A stretch of DNA of 64,000 nt from Rhizobium tibeticum (GTDB lineage: Bacteria > Pseudomonadota > Alphaproteobacteria > Rhizobiales > Rhizobiaceae), in assembly GCF_900110205.1 (NCBI RefSeq), contig NZ_FOCV01000025.1, forward strand, positions 31,431 to 95,430, given 5' to 3'. The notes under the pieces were generated by a model. The model made no database searches and was not told the DNA's origin. It worked only from the letters and a program-made list of their open reading frames with translations. Below, piece after piece: positions 18,735-26,574 of the stretch. The translations under genes and the position numbers were made by a program. Within the stretch, counting starts at the first letter, position 1. Every line of letters starts with the position of its first letter.

Positions 18735-18812
18735 TCAGATGAAAAGCATTGTCAATACAAATGCAAACGCCGCGCTGACCAAAAGGACATTCAAGGATTG
18801 TGTAAGTCCCAT
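18735..18812 (-). CDS. 25-residue membrane micro-protein
   Basis: Very short gene found by eye: 26 codons from ATG at 18812 to TGA at 18735. The product starts MGLTQSLNVLLVSAAF and is one continuous hydrophobic segment (LNVLLVSAAFAFVLTMLFI), so it is probably a single-pass inner-membrane peptide. Support is unusually good for its size. GGAG lies 6 bp before the ATG, and a near-consensus promoter with a 17-bp spacer (GTGACA/TATAAA) lies 62-91 bp upstream on the same strand. There are no charged residues after the start, which is odd for a regulatory subunit. No function can be assigned. It is isolated between the metF terminator and the mltB-type gene. Confidence 0.65.
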   Translation of the reverse strand: MGLTQSLNVLLVSAAFAFVLTMLFI

Positions 18813-18874
18813 GTCTGTCTCCTCGCGTTAACGGTGCGATAATATGTCGTGAATGTGTCGCTTGGAAAGCGGAT

Positions 18875-18903
18875 TTTATACTGCACTGCGGCGAAAATGT
18901 CAC
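18875..18903 (-). promoter_or_regulatory. Near-consensus sigma-70 promoter for the micro-protein gene
   Basis: On the minus strand GTGACA (18903-18898), a 17-bp spacer and TATAAA (18880-18875): five of six matches in each hexamer. The predicted transcript starts near 18868, about 55 nt before the ATG at 18812. Confidence 0.65.
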
Positions 18904-18976
18904 ATCGCAGACACGAGCCTTCGATCAACACGCTGAAATTACGAAAGAAATCGCCGGAGAAAAATATTCACAGATT

Positions 18977-18991
18977 TTAACCTGGCGTTAA
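18977..18991 (+). promoter_or_regulatory. TTAA-N7-TTAA CtrA-type motif
   Basis: TTAA (18977-18980), CCTGGCG and TTAA (18988-18991) match the CtrA full-site pattern. It lies about 75 bp upstream of the micro-protein promoter within the otherwise empty interval 18813-19123. A chance match in AT-rich DNA is possible. Confidence 0.4.
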
Positions 18992-19075
18992 AGTCAGCGA
19001 TCGGTCCTTCAGACTTGCGGCAAGATGAAGGCTTTGCCTGAAGCGTCTGAAACGATGGAATAATCCGGAAATGAA

Positions 19076-19098
19076 AAGGCCGGGTCTGAAACCCGGCC
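19076..19098 (-). terminator. Terminator of the mltB-type gene
   Basis: GGCCGGGT (19078-19085) pairs with ACCCGGCC (19091-19098). Read on the minus strand the stem is followed by TTTTCATTT, 26 bp beyond the transglycosylase stop. Confidence 0.75.
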
Positions 19099-19123
19099 CG
19101 AAGCCTGCGCTCAAGATGCGCGA

Positions 19124-20356
19124 TCAAAGGGAGTTAAGGAGCGTCGGTGTTGCCCAGCCGTCGGCCGGCATGCCGAGGCGCTGCTGCTCCTTCTGGATGG
19201 CTACGCGCGTGCCCGAACCCAGGATGCCGTCGACCTTGCCGACGTCATGGCCGAGGGTTCCGAGCTTCGTCTGCAATTCCTTCATCTGATCATTGGAAAG
19301 GCCCTGTTCAGGCGTGCCCCTGAGATAGGGCTCGGCATTGGCAAGGCGGGTCCCAAAATAAGCGGCCGAGGTCGTGTAGATGAACGACTTGTTCCACTCG
19401 AGGTAGATCTGGAAGTTCGGGTAAGCGATGAAGGTCGGGCCAAGGCGACCCTGCGGCAGTATCAGGTCGCCGTGCAGATTGCCGAAGCTCGTGTTGCCAT
19501 CCCGCGGCTTGACGCCAAGGGCAAACCACTCGCCGGCCGTCAGCGGACCGCCGATGCCGGATTTTTCCCAAGGGAGGTTGTCTGGAAGAGTAACCTCCTG
19601 GATCCACGGCTGTCCCTTCTGGAAGCCGAGATGCTGGATGAACTTGGCGGCCGTCAGGATCGCATCGGGGGCGCTCTGCTTGAGGCGCACATGGCCGTCG
19701 CCGTCGCCGTCCATACCGTAGGCGATGATATCGCGAGGCAGCATCTGAACCTGACCGATCTCGCCGGCCCAGGCACCGGTGTTGGTCGCTGGGTCGAGAT
19801 CGCCGTGCTGGACCATTTCGATGAGGGCAATCAACTGCGGCCGGAACAACTCGGGCCGCCGGCAATCATGAGCGAGCGTCACGAGGGCGTTGCGGGTGTT
19901 GAAATCGCCCTGCACGGCGCCGAAATCTGTCTCCATGGCCCAGAAGGCGGTGATGACGCCAGCGGGCACACCAAACTCCTGTTCGGCACGGGCGAACACA
20001 TCTGCATATTGCTTCATCTTCTGGCGGCCGATGTCGAGACGGGCCTGGCTAACGGTGCGCTGCGAGAACTCCAGGAAGGTCTGCTTGAACACGCCCTGAG
20101 CGCGGTCGCGGCTTAAAACCTTCGGGTCGATCTGTGCGCCTTCCAGCGACTTGTCGGCGGCTTCAGCAGATGCGCCTGATGCAATCGCATCGGCCTTCAC
20201 GCCGGCCAGAAATTCAGAGAGATCGCCGTCACACGCGGGGGCGGCCGCCTGCGAAGCCGGTGCACTCGCTGCCGGGGTCTGCGCGGCAGCGCCGGTGGCG
20301 AGGCCGGCAGCAAAAAGGAGTGCAAGTGCCGTGCGGCTTGCGGGCGAGCGGTGCAT
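19124..20356 (-). CDS. Lytic murein transglycosylase, MltB family
   Basis: 410-residue exported transglycosylase that cleaves glycan strands to 1,6-anhydro-MurNAc products. A signal peptide precedes an Ala/Pro-rich linker. The catalytic domain has the Glu in FWAMETDFG and the GEIGQVQMLPRDIIAYG segment typical of MltB. The C-terminus is a PG-binding-1 domain (TKLGTLGHDVGKVDGILGSG). The start is taken at the ATG 20356, preceded by a GAGGAT site; a TTG at 20377 is the longer choice. It reads convergently with metF, apart from the intervening micro-gene, and lies just downstream of the GH25 muramidase gene, though an 81-bp gap separates the two. Confidence 0.92.
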   Translation of the reverse strand: MHRSPASRTALALLFAAGLATGAAAQTPAASAPASQAAAPACDGDLSEFLAGVKADAIASGASAEAADKSLEGAQIDPKVLSRDRAQGVFKQTFLEFSQRTVSQARLDIGRQKMKQYADVFARAEQEFGVPAGVITAFWAMETDFGAVQGDFNTRNALVTLAHDCRRPELFRPQLIALIEMVQHGDLDPATNTGAWAGEIGQVQMLPRDIIAYGMDGDGDGHVRLKQSAPDAILTAAKFIQHLGFQKGQPWIQEVTLPDNLPWEKSGIGGPLTAGEWFALGVKPRDGNTSFGNLHGDLILPQGRLGPTFIAYPNFQIYLEWNKSFIYTTSAAYFGTRLANAEPYLRGTPEQGLSNDQMKELQTKLGTLGHDVGKVDGILGSGTRVAIQKEQQRLGMPADGWATPTLLNSL

Positions 20357-20437
20357 GGTTTCGATCCTCGTCGTCAATGGAATTCCGTCGATTTCCCAGA
20401 TGATTGTGACGGAAGCAAGAAAGACCAGGGGACGTTA

Positions 20438-21235
20438 CTAAGAATTTGTGTCCTTGGAGACAGCGGCTACCCAGTTGTGCCAGTTCTGGCTCGATCCGGC
20501 GAAAACATTGATGTCCGTCGGGCCCTTGATACCAGGGATGACGCCCGTCGACGTGTACTGCCAGAAGGCCCAACGGCGGTCGGCATAGGTAACTTCGGGA
20601 TGCTTGGCGACGGAGCGGACCCAGAAGTGATAATTCTGGAAGTATCCGACGAGATTGTCGCGATGGAAGTCGACCGACGTGTAGATGATCGGACGCTTGC
20701 CGTAATAGGCCTCGAGACGGTCCATGAAGCGTTGCAGTTGGGCGCGGACCGTTGCCGGATCAGGGCGATAGCGGCAGGTCTTCGATTCCGAGTTCCATTC
20801 GACGTCGAGGACGGGCGGCAGGCGCATCGAATCCTTCGGCACATTGCTGATGAACCAGTCGGCCTGTTCGTCAGGCGTCGAGCAGAAATAGTAGAAATGA
20901 TAGGGCGCGTGGGGAATGCCAACGGAGCGGGCACGCTGCCAGTACTCATTGAAACGCGAATCGATGCGGTCTTTGCCTTCGGTCGCTTTAATGAATGCGA
21001 AGGCGACGCCGGAGTTCCTGACCGTCTGCCAGTCGATATCGCCCTGCCACTTCGACACGTCGATGCCGTGGATCGGCTGCTTCTCCGGATGCTTTGTTCC
21101 GAAGTCCTGAGGATCGGTGTCCTTGAAGCGCGTTTTTGGCTTTACGGACGCTGTTTCGAGATAGTCATAGCCCGATGACGTGCATCCAGCGAGCATGACA
21201 GCCAACGGCAAAACGCAAAACAGAAGCCGGCGCAT
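20438..21235 (-). CDS. GH25 muramidase lipoprotein
   Basis: 265-residue lysozyme-type glycoside hydrolase family 25 protein, cleaving the MurNAc-GlcNAc beta-1,4 bond. The N-terminus is a lipoprotein signal with lipobox LAGC (Cys18). The GH25 core begins at GIDVSKWQGDIDW (Asp59), and the catalytic DVE motif gives Asp144 and Glu146. The barrel continues through RPIIYTS and WAFWQYTS. The start at 21235 gives a proper lipoprotein leader; the longer frame adds unrelated residues. GH25 enzymes anchored as lipoproteins in Gram-negatives usually act in periplasmic wall turnover. It is adjacent to the MltB-type gene. Confidence 0.92.
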   Translation of the reverse strand: MRRLLFCVLPLAVMLAGCTSSGYDYLETASVKPKTRFKDTDPQDFGTKHPEKQPIHGIDVSKWQGDIDWQTVRNSGVAFAFIKATEGKDRIDSRFNEYWQRARSVGIPHAPYHFYYFCSTPDEQADWFISNVPKDSMRLPPVLDVEWNSESKTCRYRPDPATVRAQLQRFMDRLEAYYGKRPIIYTSVDFHRDNLVGYFQNYHFWVRSVAKHPEVTYADRRWAFWQYTSTGVIPGIKGPTDINVFAGSSQNWHNWVAAVSKDTNS

Positions 21236-21366
21236 AGATGTTCCGTCGCGAAACGAATGGAATTTTTGCCCCACAGCTCGACCTTCGTGATAAACGCGTC
21301 CAGCAGAGGAATGTCCCCTCTATTTGCCATATCAACGTAAAAATTCGGTTAGTTTCAAGCGAAATG

Positions 21367-22038
21367 TCAAGGTTTGGTCACAATGACGGCCCGCCAGGCA
21401 TAGCCGCCGCCAATGGTCTCGAACGTCAGTCGTGCTTGGTTTTCAGAGGCTTGAGACTCCAGAACCTGCCGCAGATTGGCCCGCGGCGACACGTGAAATT
21501 TTTCCAGCCATGCCTTGAGAAGTCGCGCAAACCAGCCCGGCAGGCGTTCCTGCTGACCAAAATCGACGATGTGCAACTCGCCGCCGTGGGCTAGGGCGGC
21601 CAAGGCCGAGTCGATCGCGCACTCCCAGTCCGGGATCATGGAAAGCGCGTAGGAAATGAGGATGCGGTCGAAGCCGCCGACACCGAATTCGCGCGGCGTG
21701 AAGGCCGTCGCGTCCGCGACACGCAAATCCGGGAGCGTGGCTTTGGTCTCGAATGTCTTGCGCGCGGAGATCAGCATCTCCGCCGAAATATCGAGGCCGT
21801 AGAGCTTAGCCTGCGGATAATACCTATGGGCAAGCGCGAGGTTGCGGCCGGTTCCGCAACCGACCTCCAGCAGGGTGCCGCCTGCCGGCACATTCAGATT
21901 GCGGATCGTCTGATCGCGACCGAGCAGGTAATACTTACGCGTCAGGTCATAGATGTGGCGTTGATAACGATACATGCCATCCATCAGGGCGGCATGGCGG
22001 TCGTCCTTGACGACCGGGTTGGTGTCGACGCCTCTCAC
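21367..22038 (-). CDS. btaB: Diacylglyceryl homoserine N-methyltransferase BtaB
   Basis: 223-residue SAM-dependent methyltransferase that trimethylates diacylglyceryl-homoserine to the betaine lipid DGTS. The SAM motif LLEVGCGTGRN is near residue 60, GLDISAEML near 86 and the VVxxP-type N-terminus precedes HAALMDGMYRYQRHIYDLTR, typical of BtaB. The start is the GTG at 22038, overlapping the btaA stop (GTGA); an upstream ATG lies within btaA. Specific function rests on the adjacent btaA. DGTS replaces phospholipids when phosphate is short, and a PHO-box-like site precedes the pair. Confidence 0.93.
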   Translation of the reverse strand: MRGVDTNPVVKDDRHAALMDGMYRYQRHIYDLTRKYYLLGRDQTIRNLNVPAGGTLLEVGCGTGRNLALAHRYYPQAKLYGLDISAEMLISARKTFETKATLPDLRVADATAFTPREFGVGGFDRILISYALSMIPDWECAIDSALAALAHGGELHIVDFGQQERLPGWFARLLKAWLEKFHVSPRANLRQVLESQASENQARLTFETIGGGYAWRAVIVTKP

Positions 22039-23279
22039 GCGGTCTTCCTGTAGATATGAAAGCCGCCATAGATCGCCGAGCGATCGAGCGCCGTCAGTTC
22101 GATCGAGCGTTCCTCCATGTAGGTCCACTGATCGCCGATCGCAGGCGACAGGCGTCCTTCGATGATGCTCTTTTCGGCCGCGGTGCGGAAAATCACCCGA
22201 GCGCCTTCACGCGCGGTGCGGCTGATCTCGGCCCATAGATCATTCAGTTGCTGGTCCGTCATCCAATCCTGTGCATCCAGAAGGATATAACGATCACGCG
22301 AGGCGGCCGCCTCGCCGGCGAGCAGCTCGGTGAAGCTTGCATGATGAACGTTGACGCGATCCACATTGGCACGGATCGCCTCGTAGTTCGCCGGTTCGAG
22401 ATAGGTCGGAAGCGGGCCTTCACCCTTCGGCGCGTAGCGGCGAGCGAAAGCCTGCCAGGCAAAATAGTTTTCCTGCATGGGGAAGTGGCAGGCGAGCTTT
22501 TCAAGACGGTGGCGCAGAACGGGAGCGATCGACTGGTCGGCTGCGAGGCTTGCCAGTTCGTCATACTGCTGCGGCGGAATGCCGAGGCCGAACAGCGAGC
22601 TCTTGCGGCCGGTGATCCAGCGTACGACCGGCTTGTCGAAGAGCGGTGCGATCCTCTCGTCGAAGAACTGGCGCTGCTCGCGCAGCGAGCGCGCCTTTGT
22701 CATCTCCGTCAGCTCGACGCCGTGCAGGCGGGCAAGCAGGTGGGCTGCACCGATGAACCGACCGAGGAGGCCCGTTTCGTAGATGTTGCGGTCGAAAACC
22801 GTCACGCGCCGACGGCCGAACTTACGGCCATTCCAGTAGTTCCGAGTTGTCTCGTCGAGATTTGCTGCGAGGAACTGGTCGAAGGCGTGGCTGTTCGACG
22901 CTTCGCGCGGTGTGGCAAGGAAGCGAACGAGGTCGGCGTGTCCGGGAAGGTGACGGAACGCCGCGAGTTTCAGCCGATTGAGGGCGATGTGATGCGGATT
23001 AAGGTCCACCACATCAATCGACGCCGGGCTTCTGGAGAGATAGGCGAGCATGTTGCAGCCGCCGGAGCCGATCGTCACGATGCGGTGATGCGGCTGAAGC
23101 TCCATCGCCAGCATGTCGAGGTCGGGATCTTCCCAAATTTGCGGATAGACCAAGCCGGAAAACAATAGGCCGAAAAGCCGTTCCGAAAAGCCTGCCTTGG
23201 AGAAGGCATTGTGGCGGAGAAGGGCTGCCTTGAGTTTCCGGTTCTTGCGGAAGCCGGCATCCGGTGCAAATTCCGTCAT
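22035..23279 (-). CDS. btaA: SAM:diacylglycerol 3-amino-3-carboxypropyl transferase BtaA
   Basis: 414-residue DUF3419/BtaA family enzyme. It transfers the 3-amino-3-carboxypropyl group of SAM to diacylglycerol, the first step of DGTS synthesis. Diagnostic stretches are LVYPQIWEDPDLDM near residue 44, the SAM-site TIGSGGCNMLAYL near 71, and VDLNPHH. Translation is coupled to btaB by a 4-bp overlap. It is divergent from a serine hydrolase gene; the 172-bp gap holds a PHO-box-like sequence 47 bp before its start. In Sinorhizobium, btaAB expression under phosphate limitation depends on PhoB, which agrees with that site. Confidence 0.95.
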   Translation of the reverse strand: MTEFAPDAGFRKNRKLKAALLRHNAFSKAGFSERLFGLLFSGLVYPQIWEDPDLDMLAMELQPHHRIVTIGSGGCNMLAYLSRSPASIDVVDLNPHHIALNRLKLAAFRHLPGHADLVRFLATPREASNSHAFDQFLAANLDETTRNYWNGRKFGRRRVTVFDRNIYETGLLGRFIGAAHLLARLHGVELTEMTKARSLREQRQFFDERIAPLFDKPVVRWITGRKSSLFGLGIPPQQYDELASLAADQSIAPVLRHRLEKLACHFPMQENYFAWQAFARRYAPKGEGPLPTYLEPANYEAIRANVDRVNVHHASFTELLAGEAAASRDRYILLDAQDWMTDQQLNDLWAEISRTAREGARVIFRTAAEKSIIEGRLSPAIGDQWTYMEERSIELTALDRSAIYGGFHIYRKTA

Positions 23280-23325
23280 ATGAATCTTTCACCCTTTTAG
23301 CGTTCAGGGCGTTTAGCGCGCCGTC

Positions 23326-23343
23326 ACTACAGTTTGATGACGC
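23326..23343 (-). promoter_or_regulatory. PHO-box-like site upstream of btaA
   Basis: On the minus strand GCGTCAT-CAAA-CTGTAGT matches the PhoB pattern CTGTCAT-N4-CTGTCAT at 10 of 14 half-site positions with the correct 4-bp spacing, 47 bp before the btaA ATG. Confidence 0.5.
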
Positions 23344-23451
23344 AGGCTGTGGGCAGAGCTTTGGGCGGCTGCAAATAGAAACGCATCCGGGCGTTCGGGT
23401 CTTTCGCGCCGCGGGCTTTCCTGCTTTTCTTGCAGGCATGGAGGACCGTAC

Positions 23452-24831
23452 ATGGGATTTGTGGTGCGTTTCGTGAAGTCACTTGCCCTTCTGATGGTCG
23501 TGATCGTCGCTATGGGCGCGACTTGGCTTTACGTCAGCCCACCGGAATTGCTGCGAGTGGGTGATGGCTATGCAGCCAAGATCGTTTGCTCGAACGTCTT
23601 CCTCGCAGGGCGGGATCCTGAACAGGTGCTCTACGAGGACGTTCAGGCGCCCGGAAATCCGTTGCTGCGGCTGGTGCGTGTGGCTGTCGACAGGCAGGAG
23701 AAGCGAGTTACAGCGCGCATCCTCGGGGTCTTCGCACCGGGCTATGCGATCTATCGCGGCGCACTCGGCTGCAGCAGCGTACCGGACGGGGATTTTAAAG
23801 CGGCCGCGAGCGCAGTGCCCGATCGTCCTGTCGCTCCAGAGCCGCAAAATGATGAGATATGGCCACAGGGCAATGCCGTCGCAAAGGTCGATGACAGCCG
23901 TGTCGACGCGCTGCTTTCAGACAGCGATTTGACCGGTCCTGCAGCGCGCGGGGTTGTCGTCGTTCACAACGGCCGTATCATCGCCGAGCGCTACGGTGGC
24001 GGCTTCAATCCAACAACGCCGCTGACGGGCTGGTCGATGACGAAGACCGTCAATGCGGCGATCGTCGGACGGCTAATGCTCGACAACAGGATCGCGTTTG
24101 GTGACGCAGCCCTCCTGCCGCAGTGGCAGGGCGGCGATCATTCAGCAATCAAGCTCAGCGATCTTCTGGGCATGGAGAGCGGCCTGGCCTTCAACGAGAG
24201 TTATGGCACGGTCGCCGATGTCACACGAATGCTCTATCTCGATGCGGATATGACGGCACTGCCGGCGAGCCTCCCCCTGGAGGCGAGCCCGGGCGAGCGG
24301 TTCAACTATTCGAGCGGCACATCGGTTTTGATCTCGAAGATATGGATGGATCGGATCGGCAACATGCAGGCAGCGCTTGCCTATCCCAAGAAGGCGCTGT
24401 TCGATCCGCTCGGCATGTCGAGCGCCGTTCTGGAGGTCGATGCCCGCGGCACCTTTGCCGGCAGTTCTTATCTCTACGCCACAGCGCGGGATTGGGCTCG
24501 TTTCGGCCAGTTTCTTCTTCAGGACGGCGTCTGGAATGGACAGAGGCTGTTGCCGGAACGGTTCATGGCGGCAATGAGGACGCCGACTGCCGCCTCTGGC
24601 GGCAAATATACGCAGGCGCAAGCCTGGCTCGCCGCGCCGGGCGGCGATAGCAGCGCCACTGCCGGTCTTCCTGAAGATACGTTCTGGATGGAAGGGCATG
24701 ATGGACAGAGTGTCGCGATCGTGCCGTCTGCGAAGCTTGTCGTCGTCAGGCTCGGGCTGACGCCAAGCTGGCTTGGCTATAGACCGCAGATCCTCGTGAA
24801 GGAGATTCTAGCGGCGCTTCCTCGGCAGTAG
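23452..24831 (+). CDS. Serine hydrolase, class C beta-lactamase/DD-peptidase fold
   Basis: 459-residue membrane-anchored protein of the beta-lactamase-related (AmpC/EstB-type) family. An N-terminal transmembrane or signal segment at residues 8-27 is followed by a region of about 110 residues. The catalytic domain has WSMTKT with nucleophile Ser195 and Lys198, a YSSGT motif as the second box and an HDGQS sequence in place of KTG. Family members are esterases, DD-peptidases or beta-lactamases; the substrate cannot be read off. GGAGG precedes the ATG at 23452. It is convergent with the next gene: the two stop codons abut at 24831/24832. Confidence 0.85.
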   Translation: MGFVVRFVKSLALLMVVIVAMGATWLYVSPPELLRVGDGYAAKIVCSNVFLAGRDPEQVLYEDVQAPGNPLLRLVRVAVDRQEKRVTARILGVFAPGYAIYRGALGCSSVPDGDFKAAASAVPDRPVAPEPQNDEIWPQGNAVAKVDDSRVDALLSDSDLTGPAARGVVVVHNGRIIAERYGGGFNPTTPLTGWSMTKTVNAAIVGRLMLDNRIAFGDAALLPQWQGGDHSAIKLSDLLGMESGLAFNESYGTVADVTRMLYLDADMTALPASLPLEASPGERFNYSSGTSVLISKIWMDRIGNMQAALAYPKKALFDPLGMSSAVLEVDARGTFAGSSYLYATARDWARFGQFLLQDGVWNGQRLLPERFMAAMRTPTAASGGKYTQAQAWLAAPGGDSSATAGLPEDTFWMEGHDGQSVAIVPSAKLVVVRLGLTPSWLGYRPQILVKEILAALPRQ

Positions 24832-25767
24832 TCAGTAGTTGCCGTGGGCGACGTCGTCCATGCCCTTGCGCTTGGCGTCGTAATAGTAGCCACGGGCATA
24901 GAGGCGGACAGCATCGTCTTCACTGCTGTCGGAGACAAGCCAGGCGCCGCGGAGATACTTGGCGGCGTATTTGATGTTGGTCTCGGCATCAAACAGGCCG
25001 GCAGGTTCACCATCGTAGCCCATCGACTTGGCCGTATTGTATTTGATCTGCATCAGGCCAAAATAACCGCGCTTGTTATAGGCCTTGGCATTGTAGCGGC
25101 TTTCGCGATGCACGACGCGGTGAAGCAGCGAGGCGGGCACCCGGTAAAGCTTCGAGTACTTGTCAATGATCTTGGTGATCGCGCTTTTCTCGACGGTCGG
25201 TGCGCCATCGTCGTCGCTGTCGCTGAACATGGGTGGAGCAGCCGGCGGGTCGGAAGGGCCCGAGGTGTCGAAGCCGTAGTCCATCATCGGATGCGGTGTG
25301 GTGTCGATCGCGGAAAGCGCGGCGATGGCACCGCCGCCGTTCTGAGGCGTTGCCGCAAAAGCAAGCTGCGTCGCCGGGGAGGGGGTTCCCGGGCGCGGGG
25401 TCGGTACGACGGACTGAATCGCCGTCATCTCAGGCGTCAGCGGGATCTGCGCATAACCCGTTGCCGTCGCTGTCTGGATTTGACCGTTTAACTGAGGGGC
25501 ATCGGTTGCCGGCATGGCGGGCGCCGCGAGGGCGGTTGCCGTCTGGTCAGCGGCGGTGATCATCGCCGTTTCTGTCGTTCCTTCGCCGGCGGGCACGGCT
25601 GCAAGCGTAGCGTCTTCGCCCGGCTTCGGCGTCGGAACAACGGTCTGGATTGCGGTCAATTCGGCCTGCGACGTGTATTCGACGCTCGTGCATCCGGCGA
25701 CAACGCCGCAGAGCATCGTGGAAACGATGAGACTGCGTTTCAGGCCGGAAAAACCGATCGCTACCAT
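24832..25767 (-). CDS. SLT-domain lytic transglycosylase lipoprotein
   Basis: 311-residue lipoprotein (lipobox VAGC, Cys26). A long Ala/Thr/Pro-rich linker to about residue 195 is followed by a C-terminal SLT (lysozyme-like) domain with catalytic Glu222 in HRESRYN, GYFGLMQI and ETNIKYAAKYL. The linker holds an internal duplication: residues 36-50 (ELTAIQTVVPTPKPG) recur as 113-127 with three changes, separated by 62 residues. The protein would act on peptidoglycan from the outer-membrane inner leaflet, judging from a non-Asp residue at +2. It stands alone with 113 bp to the next co-oriented gene. Confidence 0.88.
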   Translation of the reverse strand: MVAIGFSGLKRSLIVSTMLCGVVAGCTSVEYTSQAELTAIQTVVPTPKPGEDATLAAVPAGEGTTETAMITAADQTATALAAPAMPATDAPQLNGQIQTATATGYAQIPLTPEMTAIQSVVPTPRPGTPSPATQLAFAATPQNGGGAIAALSAIDTTPHPMMDYGFDTSGPSDPPAAPPMFSDSDDDGAPTVEKSAITKIIDKYSKLYRVPASLLHRVVHRESRYNAKAYNKRGYFGLMQIKYNTAKSMGYDGEPAGLFDAETNIKYAAKYLRGAWLVSDSSEDDAVRLYARGYYYDAKRKGMDDVAHGNY

Positions 25768-25880
25768 ACTCTCACTTTCGTGAATGCGCCGCCCCGGCAG
25801 CGTTAGAAGTTACCAAAAGCCTTAAGCCCGGATTTCGCAATTAACGTATTCGTTGCTTTGCTGCAACCCGCCGGAAATGT

Positions 25881-26516
25881 TTACGCAGCGATGCGCCGAT
25901 AGCCGGCTGTGACGGCGCCCGCAGCAATGAGCAAAGTGCCGCCGGTGCGGTTGACTGCGCGCTGGACGCTTGCCTTGCGAATGAGGCCGCGCGCTGCGTT
26001 TGCGGCGAGCGCATAGATGGAAGCGTTGATGGTTGCAAGAACCAGGAAGGTGGCTTCCATGATCAGCATCTGGCCGAAAAACGGTTGAGCCGGATTCAGG
26101 AACTGCGGAACGAATGCGACGAAAAACACGATGCTCTTCGGATTGAGCGCCGTGACCACATAGGCGTGGAGGAAAACCTTGAGCGATTTCTTTTCGGGCA
26201 GGTTGTCATTGTCTGCCATGGGCTCGGAAATGACGGGCGCTCGCCAGAGTTTGATGCCGAGCCAGATCAGGTAGGCGCCACCGACCCACTTCAATACCGT
26301 GAACAGCGTTGCGGAGGCCGCGAGGACGGCCCCCAATCCGAATAGCGATGCGGTCATCGCAGTGAAGTCGCCGAGCGCAACACCGGTTACCGTCGCGAGC
26401 GCCGTCTTGCGTCCATGGCCGAGGGCATAGGAAACGACGAGGAGAATCGTCGGGCCCGGAATGGCCAGCATGATTGCAGACGCAGCGGCAAAAGCGAACC
26501 AGGCTTCGAGCGACAT
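25881..26516 (-). CDS. LysE/RhtB family amino acid exporter
   Basis: 211-residue inner-membrane exporter with about six predicted helices. The family opening AFAAASAIMLAIPGPTILLVVSYALGHG-type segment (PGPT near residue 24), the GVALGDF motif near 46 and the central KWVGGAYLIWLGIKLW stretch are all typical of LysE/RhtB proteins, which export amino acids or derivatives. A strong GGAGGAG site precedes the ATG. It is downstream of the phosphofructokinase gene by 58 bp on the same strand, so cotranscription is possible. The exported compound is not predictable. Confidence 0.9.
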   Translation of the reverse strand: MSLEAWFAFAAASAIMLAIPGPTILLVVSYALGHGRKTALATVTGVALGDFTAMTASLFGLGAVLAASATLFTVLKWVGGAYLIWLGIKLWRAPVISEPMADNDNLPEKKSLKVFLHAYVVTALNPKSIVFFVAFVPQFLNPAQPFFGQMLIMEATFLVLATINASIYALAANAARGLIRKASVQRAVNRTGGTLLIAAGAVTAGYRRIAA

Positions 26517-26574
26517 GGAATCTCCTCCTATTCCCTAAGGTAAAAGCAAAGACACCATATCAACCCTCAGTCAA

